Positions 7,760-15,631 of a stretch of 40,493 nt of DNA are shown piece after piece. Where the stretch lies: assembly GCA_938012815.1 (NCBI GenBank), contig CALLVV010000021.1, positions 1 to 40,493 on the forward strand. Reading direction: 5' to 3'. Numbering within the stretch: position 1 is the stretch's first letter; every line of letters starts with the position of its first letter. The notes beneath the pieces are model-generated. The model saw only the letters and a program-made list of their open reading frames with translations. It had not been told where the DNA came from and did no database searches. This DNA is from an uncultured Propionibacteriaceae bacterium (lineage in GTDB: Bacteria; Actinomycetota; Actinomycetes; Propionibacteriales; Propionibacteriaceae). Position numbers and translations under genes: made by a program.

Positions 7760-8674
7760 TCATGCCCGGGGATGGGCCTGTTGGAAGGCCGCCCGGAGTC
7801 TCTCGTTCGTGACGTGGGTGTACCGCTGAGTGGTCGCCACGGAGGCGTGCCCCAACAGTTCCTGAACACTGCGCAGATCCGCCCCCCCGGCCAGCAGGTG
7901 AGTGGCCATGGCGTGCCGCAACGCGTGAGGGCCGACGGATGCGCCACCCGCCGCCGTTGCGGCATGGACCACGCGGCGGGCGACCCGGGGGTCGAGACCG
8001 CCGCCCCGGGCGCCGAGGAACAACCGGGGCGGGCTGTCCGGCCCCGCCACACGGTCCCGAACCGCCAACCACGCGTCGAGGGCGCACCGGGCCGGAGCAC
8101 CCATGGGAACGGTGCGTTCCTTGTCGCCCTTGCCCAGCACCCGCACCGTCGAGTTCTCGAAATCCACGTCGCGCAATCCCAGACCGCAGGCCTCCGAGAT
8201 GCGCAGTCCACTGGCGTAGAGCAGCTCGACCAGGGCCATGTCGCGCAGCGCGATCGGATCACCGTCGGCGGCGGCCGAGGCCAGGGATGCGATGGCATCA
8301 CCCACCTGGGTCTCGGTTGGCACCTCGGGTAGGGTGCGTGGCCGCCGGGGGGCGCGCAACCGGGTCGCCGGATCCGAGGCAATGAAACCCTCCCGGTGCG
8401 CCCATGCGAAGAAACCCCGGGCGCAGGAGACACGGCGCTGCAGGGTCGCGGGCTCGGTCCCGGAGTCGGCCTGATCGGCGAGCCAGGAACGCAGGTGCGC
8501 GAGGGTGACCCGGCCGGGCGGAACCCGCGCCGCCGAGGCCAGCCCGGTCAGGTCCGCCTGGTAGGCACGAATGGTGTTCTGGGACAGGCCGCGCTCGGTC
8601 TCCAGGTGGCTCCGGTATTCGGCGGTCAGTGCACCCCAGGGTCCTTTCATGGCGTCCAGTGTGGCAGCGGGCAT
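7760..8674 (-). CDS. xerC: Tyrosine recombinase XerC
   Basis: Site-specific recombinase that, with XerD, resolves chromosome dimers at dif. The N-terminal SAM-like DNA-binding domain (TERGLSQNTIRAYQADL) precedes the catalytic domain. With the 304-aa start at 8674 the catalytic residues are R158 (ASGLRISE), K182 (LGKGDKER), H250-x-x-R253 (PHALRH), H276 (LLGHAS) and Y285 (TQRYTH). AGGG about 8 nt upstream supports 8674; an internal ATG at 8650 gives 296 aa and is also possible. The longer reading to 8917 overlaps def and is rejected. Divergent from def with 40 bp between starts, so their promoters must share that space. Confidence 0.92.
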   Translation of the reverse strand: MPAATLDAMKGPWGALTAEYRSHLETERGLSQNTIRAYQADLTGLASAARVPPGRVTLAHLRSWLADQADSGTEPATLQRRVSCARGFFAWAHREGFIASDPATRLRAPRRPRTLPEVPTETQVGDAIASLASAAADGDPIALRDMALVELLYASGLRISEACGLGLRDVDFENSTVRVLGKGDKERTVPMGAPARCALDAWLAVRDRVAGPDSPPRLFLGARGGGLDPRVARRVVHAATAAGGASVGPHALRHAMATHLLAGGADLRSVQELLGHASVATTQRYTHVTNERLRAAFQQAHPRA

Positions 8675-8714
8675 ACTGTTGCCCTGCACGACGAACCGGA
8701 GAACAGGAAGATCG

Positions 8715-9314
8715 ATGTCCGAGGACCTCACCACCGGCGGCCGCATCCGTCCCATCACGCGCTGGGGCACCCCCGTGATGCACGAGACCACCAGGCCCGT
8801 CACCGACTTCGGGGACGAGCTGCACGAGCTCGTCCGCGACATGTTCGCCACGATGCGGGCCGCCGAGGGGGTCGGTCTGGCTGCCACCCAGGTGGGGATC
8901 GGGGTTTCCGTTTTCATTTACGAGTGCCCGGACGCCGATGAACACGTCCAGCGCGGGGTGGTCTGCAATCCGGTGGTGGAGCTTCCCAGAGGCAAGGACC
9001 GTAACCTCGACGTCACCGAGGAGGGTTGCCTGTCGTGGCCCGGCGGCTACTCCGGGGTTCCCCGTCCCGACAGGGCCATCTGCCGGGGCCAGGACGCCTA
9101 CGGCAAGGAGATAGAGCTGCTCGGAACGGGGCTGCTGGCCCGTTGTTTCCAGCACGAGACCGACCATCTGAACGGCACCGTTTTCGGGGATCGCCTATCG
9201 GATCGTTCCCGTCGGAAACTGGATGCCCAGGTGGCTGATCTGGCGTGGCGTTACCCCGAGGACTGGCCGGTCTCCCCCAAGCGGGATTCCGCGCCGCGTC
9301 CCGGTGAGGGGTGA
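8715..9314 (+). CDS. def: Peptide deformylase
   Basis: Metalloenzyme that removes the N-formyl group from nascent proteins. All three motifs are present in the 199-aa product: GVGLAATQVG (residues 53-61), EGCLS with metal ligand C105, and QHETDHLNG with H147, E148 and H151. The ATG is chosen because AGGAAG lies 5 nt upstream and the protein then begins just before the conserved PITRWGTPVMH segment. There is no formyltransferase (fmt) neighbour here; the partner is divergent xerC. Confidence 0.95.
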   Translation: MSEDLTTGGRIRPITRWGTPVMHETTRPVTDFGDELHELVRDMFATMRAAEGVGLAATQVGIGVSVFIYECPDADEHVQRGVVCNPVVELPRGKDRNLDVTEEGCLSWPGGYSGVPRPDRAICRGQDAYGKEIELLGTGLLARCFQHETDHLNGTVFGDRLSDRSRRKLDAQVADLAWRYPEDWPVSPKRDSAPRPGEG

Positions 9315-9631
9315 GCCGGACCGTCGAAACTCGCCATCCGGGATGCGATGCGCGTTTCGCCACGGTCGGCTGAGAGAATCATCGCCGGTGGGTGGGCCAC
9401 GGTGGTATGGCTCCGCGTCGAAAGCGAACTATGTCGGTCAAGCACCTCACGTCAAAAGGTTCGGCCTGCAAGGGCGACCCCGGCACGGGTGATGGCCAGG
9501 GAAACTGCAACCAGACGCGCTGTGGCGAGCCTACGGCTCGGGAGCCCCCGGAAACCTCATCGCCGGCCCCGCCGAGCCCCGCACCGTCAAGAATCGCCCT
9601 CCGTCCCGGCCTTCCGAAAACCAGCGGCTGA
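9315..9631. other. 317-bp intergenic region between convergent def and trmH-type gene
   Basis: No confident gene. It holds a small hairpin CGAGCC/GGCTCG (9526-9540, 3-nt loop) that could act as a weak terminator for either side. It also has one open frame on the plus strand (9410 or 9431 to 9631) that would encode a basic, then proline/serine-rich peptide with three cysteines near its middle (SACKGD, GNCNQTRCG). That frame lacks a good ribosome site and I do not recognise the product. Confidence 0.5.
9410..9631 (+). CDS. Possible small cysteine-containing protein (doubtful)
   Basis: ATG at 9410 would give 73 residues: a basic start (MAPRRKRTMSVKH), a middle with three cysteines in glycine-rich sequence, and a tail rich in P, S and A. 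GGTGG a few bases upstream is a poor ribosome site, and ATG at 9431 is an alternative. The frame ends just before the stop of the convergent methyltransferase. No family recognised. It may be chance coding in GC-rich spacer. Confidence 0.2.
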   Translation, partial: APRRKRTMSVKHLTSKGSACKGDPGTGDGQGNCNQTRCGEPTAREPPETSSPAPPSPAPSRIALRPGLPKTSG

Positions 9632-10504
9632 TCACAGCCGCAGCCAGTGGGCGAGGATGGCTGCGGCGGTGGCCACGTTCAGCGAATCAACCCCCGCCGC
9701 CATCTCGATCCCGAGACGGACATCCGAGGCGTCCAGCCAGTCGGCGCTGAGCCCATGCCCCTCGGAGCCGAGCAGCAGCGCCAGTTTCTCCGGGGCCCGG
9801 TAACCGGTCAGTGGTGTGGCCCCCGGCGAAAGGGTGGTGGCGGCGACCTCGAACCCGGCCGCCCGGAACCGGGCCAGGTCCGTGACGGAATCGGTCATGC
9901 GCCGCCACCCGACCTGGAAGCAGGTTCCCATGGAGGCCTTGATGGCCCGCCTGTAGAGGGGGTCCGCACCGCCCGGGGAGATCACCACGGCATCCCACCC
10001 GAGGGCAGCGGCGACGCGGATGATGGATCCGACGTTTGCATGGTCGACGAGGTCCTCACACACCAGGACGCGACGAGCGCCGAGGATGACCTCCCACGGC
10101 GTCTCATCGGGTCGTTCGAAGCTTGCGAGGGCCCCGCGGTGCACGTGGAAGCCGCTCACCCGCTCGATCAGCCGGTCATCCGCGACCAGGCACGGGACAT
10201 CGGGCCAGGCCGCGAGCACATCCCCCAGACCGGGCAGCCATTTAGCCGCCAGCAGGAAAGACCTGGGACGGCATCCGACCGCGGCTGCCCGCCGGATGAT
10301 CTTGTCGCCCTCCGCGATGAAGATTCCCCGTTCCGCTTCCATGCTGCGCCGTAGCTGCGAGTCCCGTAACGAAACGTAGTCACCCATCCGAGGATCGTTG
10401 GGGTCGGTGATATCGAGGCGCATGCCCGCGAGAGTAATGGGTGACCTCGCCGGAGGGGCCGCCCCACTCAAGAAACGGATGCACTCACCGCGTTCACGAG
10501 CCAT
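9632..10504 (-). CDS. TrmH/SpoU-family RNA 2'-O-methyltransferase
   Basis: SPOUT-class enzyme likely to methylate a ribose in rRNA or tRNA. The N-terminal substrate-binding domain (YVSLRDSQLRRS, FIAEGDKIIRRA) precedes the catalytic knot with motif 1 DHANVGSIIRVAAALG, motif 2 LALLLGSEGHGLS and motif 3 DSLNVATAAAILAHWL. The exact target cannot be read from sequence. Two starts compete. ATG at 10504 has an excellent GAGGTGA ribosome site but adds 27 unusual residues. ATG at 10423 gives 263 aa and the family-typical beginning MRLDITDPNDPR but has no ribosome site. I report the longer form. Divergent from the next gene. Confidence 0.88.
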   Translation of the reverse strand: MARERGECIRFLSGAAPPARSPITLAGMRLDITDPNDPRMGDYVSLRDSQLRRSMEAERGIFIAEGDKIIRRAAAVGCRPRSFLLAAKWLPGLGDVLAAWPDVPCLVADDRLIERVSGFHVHRGALASFERPDETPWEVILGARRVLVCEDLVDHANVGSIIRVAAALGWDAVVISPGGADPLYRRAIKASMGTCFQVGWRRMTDSVTDLARFRAAGFEVAATTLSPGATPLTGYRAPEKLALLLGSEGHGLSADWLDASDVRLGIEMAAGVDSLNVATAAAILAHWLRL

Positions 10505-10644
10505 GAAAGTTCACCTCGCAACAATGGATCGGTGTCCGGGTTTCTCATCAGCACTTGGCTGAAGGGGCCCAGGTGCACGCGGCGAACGGGCATTTTCCAC
10601 CCACTGCTGGGCGTTGGATCCTCTTGACGAACTACTCTCGAAAC

Positions 10645-11817
10645 GTGGTCCGAAAAATCCTGGCATCGGCGCTGGCCTTGGTCTCCCTGCTGTCGCTGGT
10701 CCACCTGGGCCGCGCCACCCTGCCCGGGCTGCGCGGCCCGGAGGTGGTCGCCTCCCAGCTCTCCTGGCTGGCCGGGAAGGCGCCATCGGCCGCATCCGAG
10801 ATGCAAGCGCTGTTTCCCGAGGGCGAGTTCTTCACCTGGGCTTTGACCGGCCTGGCGGCCGGGAACCTGGCTCGTTCGGGTCGCGATCCCCAAAGCCACC
10901 TCGCGCTCCTGGAACGGGTCATCGCCGAGACCGGAAACCCGGTGGTCGCCGGTCGTTTCGGAACCAACGATCTGCTGCCGCACGGGACCTTCTACCACGG
11001 GTGGCGGCTGCTCCTGCTGGTGGACCGTGCCGCCTTGACCGGGGATGCGGCGCAGCTGGCCGAGGTCTCCTCCGAGGCCCGGGCCATCGCGGGGGCCCTT
11101 GATGAGAATCCCCTGCCGTCGTCCTATCCCGGTTCGGCGTGGCCCTGTGACGTCGTCGTGGCGCTCGCCGCCGTGCACCGGGCCAGCCGGATCGTCGAGG
11201 TTCCCGGACTGGCCGGCGTCACGAAACGGTGGTTCGAGGCGATGGAGGCGTACCGGGATCCGAGCAACGGGCTGCTGGTTCACCAGCGCGGGGAGTCCCG
11301 GGCACGCGGCGCATCGCAGTCGCTCATCCAGGTGTTCCTGCCCGACATCGACCCGGACCGGGCCTCCCGCGAATGGGAGATCTACAAGCAGACTTTCTTG
11401 TCCCCGACACTGGGGCTGATGGGGATCCGGGAACACGCGCACGGCGTGGACACCCCCGGGGACGTGGATTCCGGCCCGCTCGTCAACGGGGTCTCGGCGA
11501 GCGCCTCCGCGGTGACGCTGGCAGCTGCCCGCCGCCACGGGGACGTCGAACTCGCCACGGTCCTGGACCGGGAGGCCGACCTGCTCGGCATGCCGCTGCC
11601 GGCCGGCCCGGGAACGGCCTTCGCCCTCGGGTTCCTACCCGTCGGGGATGCCTTCGTCGCATGGGCACGTTCAGTCCCACTCGGGGAGGCCAGCGATGAT
11701 CCCACTCCTCAGCCCTGGTGGTGGCTCATGTGGCTGACAGCCCTCCTTCCCGGCGCCGCTGGAGGAGCTCTGTGGTTCGGGAAGAAGAGGTCCCGCGGGA
11801 AGCCGTCCCCGCCATGA
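10645..11817 (+). CDS. Membrane-anchored all-helical protein of unknown function
   Basis: Not recognised. The 390-aa reading has an N-terminal signal-anchor (KILASALALVSLLSLVHLG), a long extracytoplasmic region and a C-terminal membrane segment (WWWLMWLTALLPGAAGGALW) ending in a basic tail. The middle reads as repeated helical hairpins with aromatic and acidic patches: FYHGWRLLLLVDRAALTGD, SYPGSAWPCDVVVALAAVHR, GPLVNGVSASASAVTLAAA. This pattern recalls (alpha/alpha)6-toroid enzymes such as terpene- or glycan-acting proteins, but that is a weak impression. The start is uncertain. GTG at 10645 is preferred because a TACTCT hexamer lies 6 nt before it (leaderless arrangement); an upstream ATG at 10555 would add 30 poorly fitting residues. 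Confidence 0.65.
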   Translation: MVRKILASALALVSLLSLVHLGRATLPGLRGPEVVASQLSWLAGKAPSAASEMQALFPEGEFFTWALTGLAAGNLARSGRDPQSHLALLERVIAETGNPVVAGRFGTNDLLPHGTFYHGWRLLLLVDRAALTGDAAQLAEVSSEARAIAGALDENPLPSSYPGSAWPCDVVVALAAVHRASRIVEVPGLAGVTKRWFEAMEAYRDPSNGLLVHQRGESRARGASQSLIQVFLPDIDPDRASREWEIYKQTFLSPTLGLMGIREHAHGVDTPGDVDSGPLVNGVSASASAVTLAAARRHGDVELATVLDREADLLGMPLPAGPGTAFALGFLPVGDAFVAWARSVPLGEASDDPTPQPWWWLMWLTALLPGAAGGALWFGKKRSRGKPSPP

Positions 11818-11872
11818 TCGACTTGCCTTCCCGGCGGAAAGGCTTCGTGGAAGAACTGTAGGCTCGGATCTC

Positions 11873-12850
11873 GTGTGGTCGAAGATGAAGGACCCGTTCC
11901 TGCTCTACATCCTGTTCTCCGCTCTAGTCGGGTTCCTACTACCGACCTCCGGAACGGCCACCGATGTCCTCGACTGGGCGACGAAGGTTGCGATCTTCCT
12001 GCTGTTCCTCGGCTACGGGGCTCGCCTGTCGACGGCCGAGGCGTGGGCCGGCCTGAAGCACTGGCGGCTTCACCTGACGATCTTCGCCTGTACCTTCGTG
12101 GTGTTCCCGCTCATCGGTCTGGGTCTGCTGCACCTGCCCTGGTACTCCCCCGGCCTGGCGCTGGGGCTGGCCTTCCTGACACTGGTGCCGTCCACGGTGC
12201 AGTCGTCGATCACGTTCACGTCCATAGCCGGCGGCAACATCGCGGGGGCCATCGTCTCGGCCACCACCTCGAACCTGCTCGGGGTGGTCCTGACGCCGTT
12301 GCTGATGATGGCGCTACTGCCCACCACGGGCACCGCCCCCATCGGGTGGGGTTCCTTCGGCGCCGTGATGGTCCAGTTGTTGCTGCCCTTCATCCTCGGG
12401 CAGTTCTCACGCCCCTGGACCGCGGACTTCATGGCGCGCAACCGCAAGAACCTCAAGTGGCTGGACCAGGGCGTGATCTGCCTGGTGGTCTATGGCGCCT
12501 TCGGGGACCTCCGCCGCAACGGCATCACCGCAACCGGCACAGAGCTGCTGATCATGCTGGCACTGTGTCTTGTAACCCTGGCGTTCATGCTGTGTTTCAC
12601 CCGGCAGTTGGCCCGAACCCTCGGGTTCGGCCGCGCCGACGAGATCGCCATCGTCTTCTGCGGCACGAAGAAGTCATTGGCAACGGGGGTGCCGATGGCG
12701 ACGGTACTGTTCGCGGGCCAGACCATGGGGCTGATCGTCCTCCCCCTGATGGTCTTCCACACCCTCCAACTCATAGCCTGCACCATCATCGCGCAGCGCT
12801 ACGCGGCAACCGATGGCGCGGAGAAGCGGCCACGGGACCAGGATTCCTGA
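11873..12850 (+). CDS. BASS-family (bile acid:Na+ symporter-like, SBF-like) transporter
   Basis: Integral membrane protein, 325 aa, with about ten hydrophobic segments. It fits the SBF-like CPA group (YfeH/SLC10A7-like). Typical residues: GYGARLSTAEA in the third segment, FLTLVPSTVQSSITFTSIAGGN (the discontinuous-helix motif with S/T-rich turn), TSNLLGVVLTPLL and CGTKKSLATGVPMA. Substrate unknown; relatives are Na+-coupled organic-anion carriers. Start GTG at 11873 has no Shine-Dalgarno; ATG at 11885 is an alternative. It follows the unknown membrane protein by 55 bp and could be co-transcribed with it. Confidence 0.85.
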   Translation: MWSKMKDPFLLYILFSALVGFLLPTSGTATDVLDWATKVAIFLLFLGYGARLSTAEAWAGLKHWRLHLTIFACTFVVFPLIGLGLLHLPWYSPGLALGLAFLTLVPSTVQSSITFTSIAGGNIAGAIVSATTSNLLGVVLTPLLMMALLPTTGTAPIGWGSFGAVMVQLLLPFILGQFSRPWTADFMARNRKNLKWLDQGVICLVVYGAFGDLRRNGITATGTELLIMLALCLVTLAFMLCFTRQLARTLGFGRADEIAIVFCGTKKSLATGVPMATVLFAGQTMGLIVLPLMVFHTLQLIACTIIAQRYAATDGAEKRPRDQDS

Positions 12851-12870
12851 CCGTGAAACGACCGCACCGG

Positions 12871-13111
12871 TCAGCCCGTGATGATCCTGAACACAATGGC
12901 CATGACGATGGCGTTGTAGAAGAAGGACAACACCGAATGCACCGTCCTCATCCAACGCAGCCGACGTGAGGGGACGGTCGCATCGAAGATCGCGAAGGTT
13001 GTTCCCAGGGCCCATGAAGGCCGGACTGGTGTCCCCGCCCAGAATCGCCCCCGGCATCAACAGAACCAGGAACAACTCCGCCAGGAGACCGATTGCGCTC
13101 GAACGCGTCAC
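12871..13111 (-). pseudogene. Frameshifted small membrane protein
   Basis: Two overlapping reading frames join into one plausible protein of about 80 residues. Frame one, from GTG at 13111, reads VTRSSAIGLLAELFLVLLMP then GAILGGDTSPAFMGP. A one-base shift near 13005 (around GGGCCCTGGG) continues as ALGTTFAIFDATVPSRRLRW and ends VLSFFYNAIVMAIVFRIITG-stop at 12871. Neither frame alone makes sense across the junction. The total length (241 nt) is one base too long for a single frame. It is either a real pseudogene or a sequencing error. A small hairpin GACCG/CGGTC (12860-12872) sits at its end, facing the convergent BASS gene. Confidence 0.6.
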
Positions 13112-13151
13112 GGGGCGCTGTCTGCCGCATCGCGACCTTCGGATGCCCGGC

Positions 13152-13196
13152 GAATGCGGCGCCCGCCCTCCTTCCCGGAGGGCGGGCGCCGCATTC
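13152..13196. terminator. Perfect 20-bp stem hairpin downstream of fumC
   Basis: The arms at 13152-13171 and 13177-13196 are exact reverse complements (GAATGCGGCGCC...), with a 5-nt TTCCC loop. The structure lies about 50 nt past the fumC stop and just upstream of the frameshifted small gene. No U-tract follows, as is common for actinobacterial terminators. It most likely ends the leftward fabG-fabI-ABC-fumC transcript. Confidence 0.75.
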
Positions 13197-13244
13197 ATCG
13201 ATCCAGCCGGGAACCTCCCTCAGTGGTATCCCGGCGTCACAGCC

Positions 13245-14657
13245 TCACTCGTCGGCGGCGCTCGGGTGGGTCATGTCGGCGGGAACCACCCATTGGTTGA
13301 ACTGCTCGTCGGTCAGGAAGCCCAGCTCCAGGGCCGACTCGCGAAGCGACAGCCCCTTGTGGTGGGCGTTCTTGGCGATCTTCGACGCCTTGTCGTAGCC
13401 GATGTGCCGGTTGAGGGCGGTCACCTGCATCAGGTTGGTGTCCAGGTTGGCCTGGATCCGTTCCTCGTTCGGTTCGATGCCATAGGCGCAGTTGGAGTCG
13501 AAGGAGACGCAGGCGTCGCCGAGCAGCTGGATGGACTCGAGCACGCACCATGCCATGACCGGCTTGAACACGTTGAGCTGGAAATTGCCCTGGGAGCCTG
13601 CGAAACCGACGGTGGCGTCGTTGCCGAAGACCTTCGTCGCCACCATCGTCATGGCCTCGCACTGGGTGGGGTTCACCTTGCCGGGCATGATGGAGGATCC
13701 GGGTTCGTTCTCCGGGATGAGCAGCTCGCCGATGCCGTTGCGGGGTCCGGATGCGTACCAGCGCACGTCGTTGGCGATCTTCATCAAGGCATCACCCAGG
13801 ACCCGCAGCGCACCGGAGACCAGCACCAGCGCGTCGTGGGCGCCCAGCGCCGCGAAGAGGTTGGCGGCCTGCTTGAACTCGATGCCGGTCTCCTCCGAGA
13901 TCTTCTCGGCGGTGAGCGCCCCGAACCTGGGATGGGCGTTCAGGCCGGTGCCGACGGCGGTGCCGCCGATCGCCAGTTCACGGGCACGCGAGTCGGCGTA
14001 CTCGATGCCTTCCAGGGCGAAGTCGATCTGGGCCACCCAGCCGGAGAACACCTGGCCGAGGCGGATCGGGGTGGCGTCCTGCAGGTGGGTGCGCCCGACC
14101 ATGATCACGTCGTCGTACTGCTTGGCCTTCGCGTCCAGGGTGTCGCGCAGTTTCCGGACCCGCGGATACATGGCCGCCAGCTCATTGACCACGGCGATGT
14201 GCATGGCCGTCGGGAAGGTGTCGTTGGACGACTGGCCGCGGTTGACGTGGTCGTTGGGATGGACGGGGGTCTTGGTGCCGAGTTCGCCTCCGGCCAGCTC
14301 GATGGCGCGGTTGGAGATGACCTCGTTGACGTTCATGTTGGACTGGGTGCCGGACCCGGTCTGGAACACCACCAGCGGGAAGTGGTCATCCAGTTTGCCC
14401 TCGATGACCTCGTCGCCGGCCTTGGCGATGAGATCGGCGATGTCGCGCGGAAGCTCTCCGAGCTCCGCGTTCGCCAGCGCCGCGGACTTCTTCAGGATGC
14501 CGAGCGCCTTGACCATCGGCCGACCCCACACGAAGGTCTCGCGCCCGATGTCGAAATTGTGAAGCGACCTCTCGGTCTGGGCACCCCAGTACCGGTCGGA
14601 GGCCACCTCAATGGTGCCCATCGAGTCGGATTCGGTGCGGGTGTTCGGTGTTGCCAT
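13245..14657 (-). CDS. fumC: Class II fumarate hydratase
   Basis: Iron-independent fumarase interconverting fumarate and malate. Its 470 aa match the family. Conserved regions: GSGTQSNMNVNEV, VHPNDHVNRGQSSNDTFPTA, GRTHLQDATPIRLGQ and the superfamily signature GSSIMPGKVNPTQCEA. AAAGGAG lies 5-6 nt before the ATG. A TTGACG hexamer at about 14695-14700 on the minus strand may belong to a promoter in the 98-bp gap, but no clean -10 is seen. In propionic-acid bacteria this enzyme also works in the reductive succinate-propionate route; whether that applies here is inference. Confidence 0.96.
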   Translation of the reverse strand: MATPNTRTESDSMGTIEVASDRYWGAQTERSLHNFDIGRETFVWGRPMVKALGILKKSAALANAELGELPRDIADLIAKAGDEVIEGKLDDHFPLVVFQTGSGTQSNMNVNEVISNRAIELAGGELGTKTPVHPNDHVNRGQSSNDTFPTAMHIAVVNELAAMYPRVRKLRDTLDAKAKQYDDVIMVGRTHLQDATPIRLGQVFSGWVAQIDFALEGIEYADSRARELAIGGTAVGTGLNAHPRFGALTAEKISEETGIEFKQAANLFAALGAHDALVLVSGALRVLGDALMKIANDVRWYASGPRNGIGELLIPENEPGSSIMPGKVNPTQCEAMTMVATKVFGNDATVGFAGSQGNFQLNVFKPVMAWCVLESIQLLGDACVSFDSNCAYGIEPNEERIQANLDTNLMQVTALNRHIGYDKASKIAKNAHHKGLSLRESALELGFLTDEQFNQWVVPADMTHPSAADE

Positions 14658-14755
14658 TGGAACTCCTTTGCTCTGTCGCCAACGCCTCCAAGGTTATCGT
14701 CAACGAACCGGCATCGGGCCAGCGGGTGTTGCACACGTCTCCCGCTCTGCCGTTC

Positions 14756-15556
14756 TCAGCCCCGGGACGCGGGGCGGGAACGGGCACTCCATCTGCCGTC
14801 ATCGGTGCGGGCGACCACCAGGTCCATTCCGAATGTGGCACTCAGGTTGGCGTCGGTGAGCGTTTCCTCCAAGGGCCCGGCGGCAGTCACCCGTCCCCCG
14901 GAGAGCAGCAGGCAGTGGGTGACACCATCGGGGATCTCCTCGACGTGGTGGGTCACCAGGACGCTGGCCGGGGAGCCGGGGTCTTGGAAGAGCTCGGTCA
15001 GGGTGCTAACGAGAGCCTCGCGGCCAGCCAGGTCGAGCCCGCCGGCGGGCTCGTCGAGGAGCAGCAGCTCCGGGTCGGTCATCAGCGCCCGGGCGATCTG
15101 CACGCGTTTGCGCTCCCCCTCGCTGAGAGTCCCGAAGGTGCGATCCGCCAGGTGATCCACGTAGAGGGAGTAGAGCAGGCCGCGGGCACGTCCCTCGTCG
15201 CCGCTGTCGTACTCCTCGCGCCAGCGCCCTATCACTGCCCAGGCGGCCGAGATCACCACGTCGAGGACCCGTTCCCCGGCGGGAATGCGTTCAGCCAGAG
15301 AGGAGGACGTCAACCCGATGCGGGGCCGCAGCTCGAACACGTCCACCCGGCCCAGCACCTCGTCAAGCAGACGAACCGTACCGGAGGTCGGGAACAGGTT
15401 CGCGGAAAGCATGGACAACAGGGTGGTCTTGCCTGCCCCGTTGGGACCCAGCAGCACCCAGCGCTCGTCCTCTCCGATATTCAGGTTCACCGAATCCAAC
15501 AGATTCGAGTTCCCACGCCTGACCGTCACATCTTCGAGCGCTGCCACCACTGCCAT
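14756..15556 (-). CDS. ABC transporter ATP-binding protein (YlmA/ModF-like)
   Basis: Single nucleotide-binding domain, 266 aa. Walker A is GPNGAGKTTLL, the signature LSEGERKRVQIARAL, Walker B LLLLDEP followed by AGGLD, and the switch histidine LVTHHVEEIP. No permease or binding protein lies nearby, so its transport partner is unknown. Similar solitary ATPases (YlmA type) are widespread in Firmicutes and actinobacteria. It lies 75 bp downstream of fabI in the same direction and may be read through from fabG-fabI. Confidence 0.88.
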   Translation of the reverse strand: MAVVAALEDVTVRRGNSNLLDSVNLNIGEDERWVLLGPNGAGKTTLLSMLSANLFPTSGTVRLLDEVLGRVDVFELRPRIGLTSSSLAERIPAGERVLDVVISAAWAVIGRWREEYDSGDEGRARGLLYSLYVDHLADRTFGTLSEGERKRVQIARALMTDPELLLLDEPAGGLDLAGREALVSTLTELFQDPGSPASVLVTHHVEEIPDGVTHCLLLSGGRVTAAGPLEETLTDANLSATFGMDLVVARTDDGRWSARSRPASRG

Positions 15557-15631
15557 GCGGCCAACGTTACCCGTACCGGGGGTTTCGCGGGCAAGAACCT
15601 CGAATCCACCCGCGAAACCCTCCGGGTCCTG

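Noticed and set aside
9315..9631. tRNA or small RNA gene in the def-trmH gap
   Set aside because: No cloverleaf or conserved TTCGAATC-like arm could be built; only one short hairpin is present.
12995..13015. Programmed frameshift in the small membrane protein
   Set aside because: No slippery heptamer, downstream pseudoknot or known recoded family; mutation or sequencing error is simpler.
12966..15155. 729-codon open frame opposite fumC
   Set aside because: Antisense to a fully conserved fumarase; no recognisable motif and no ribosome site.
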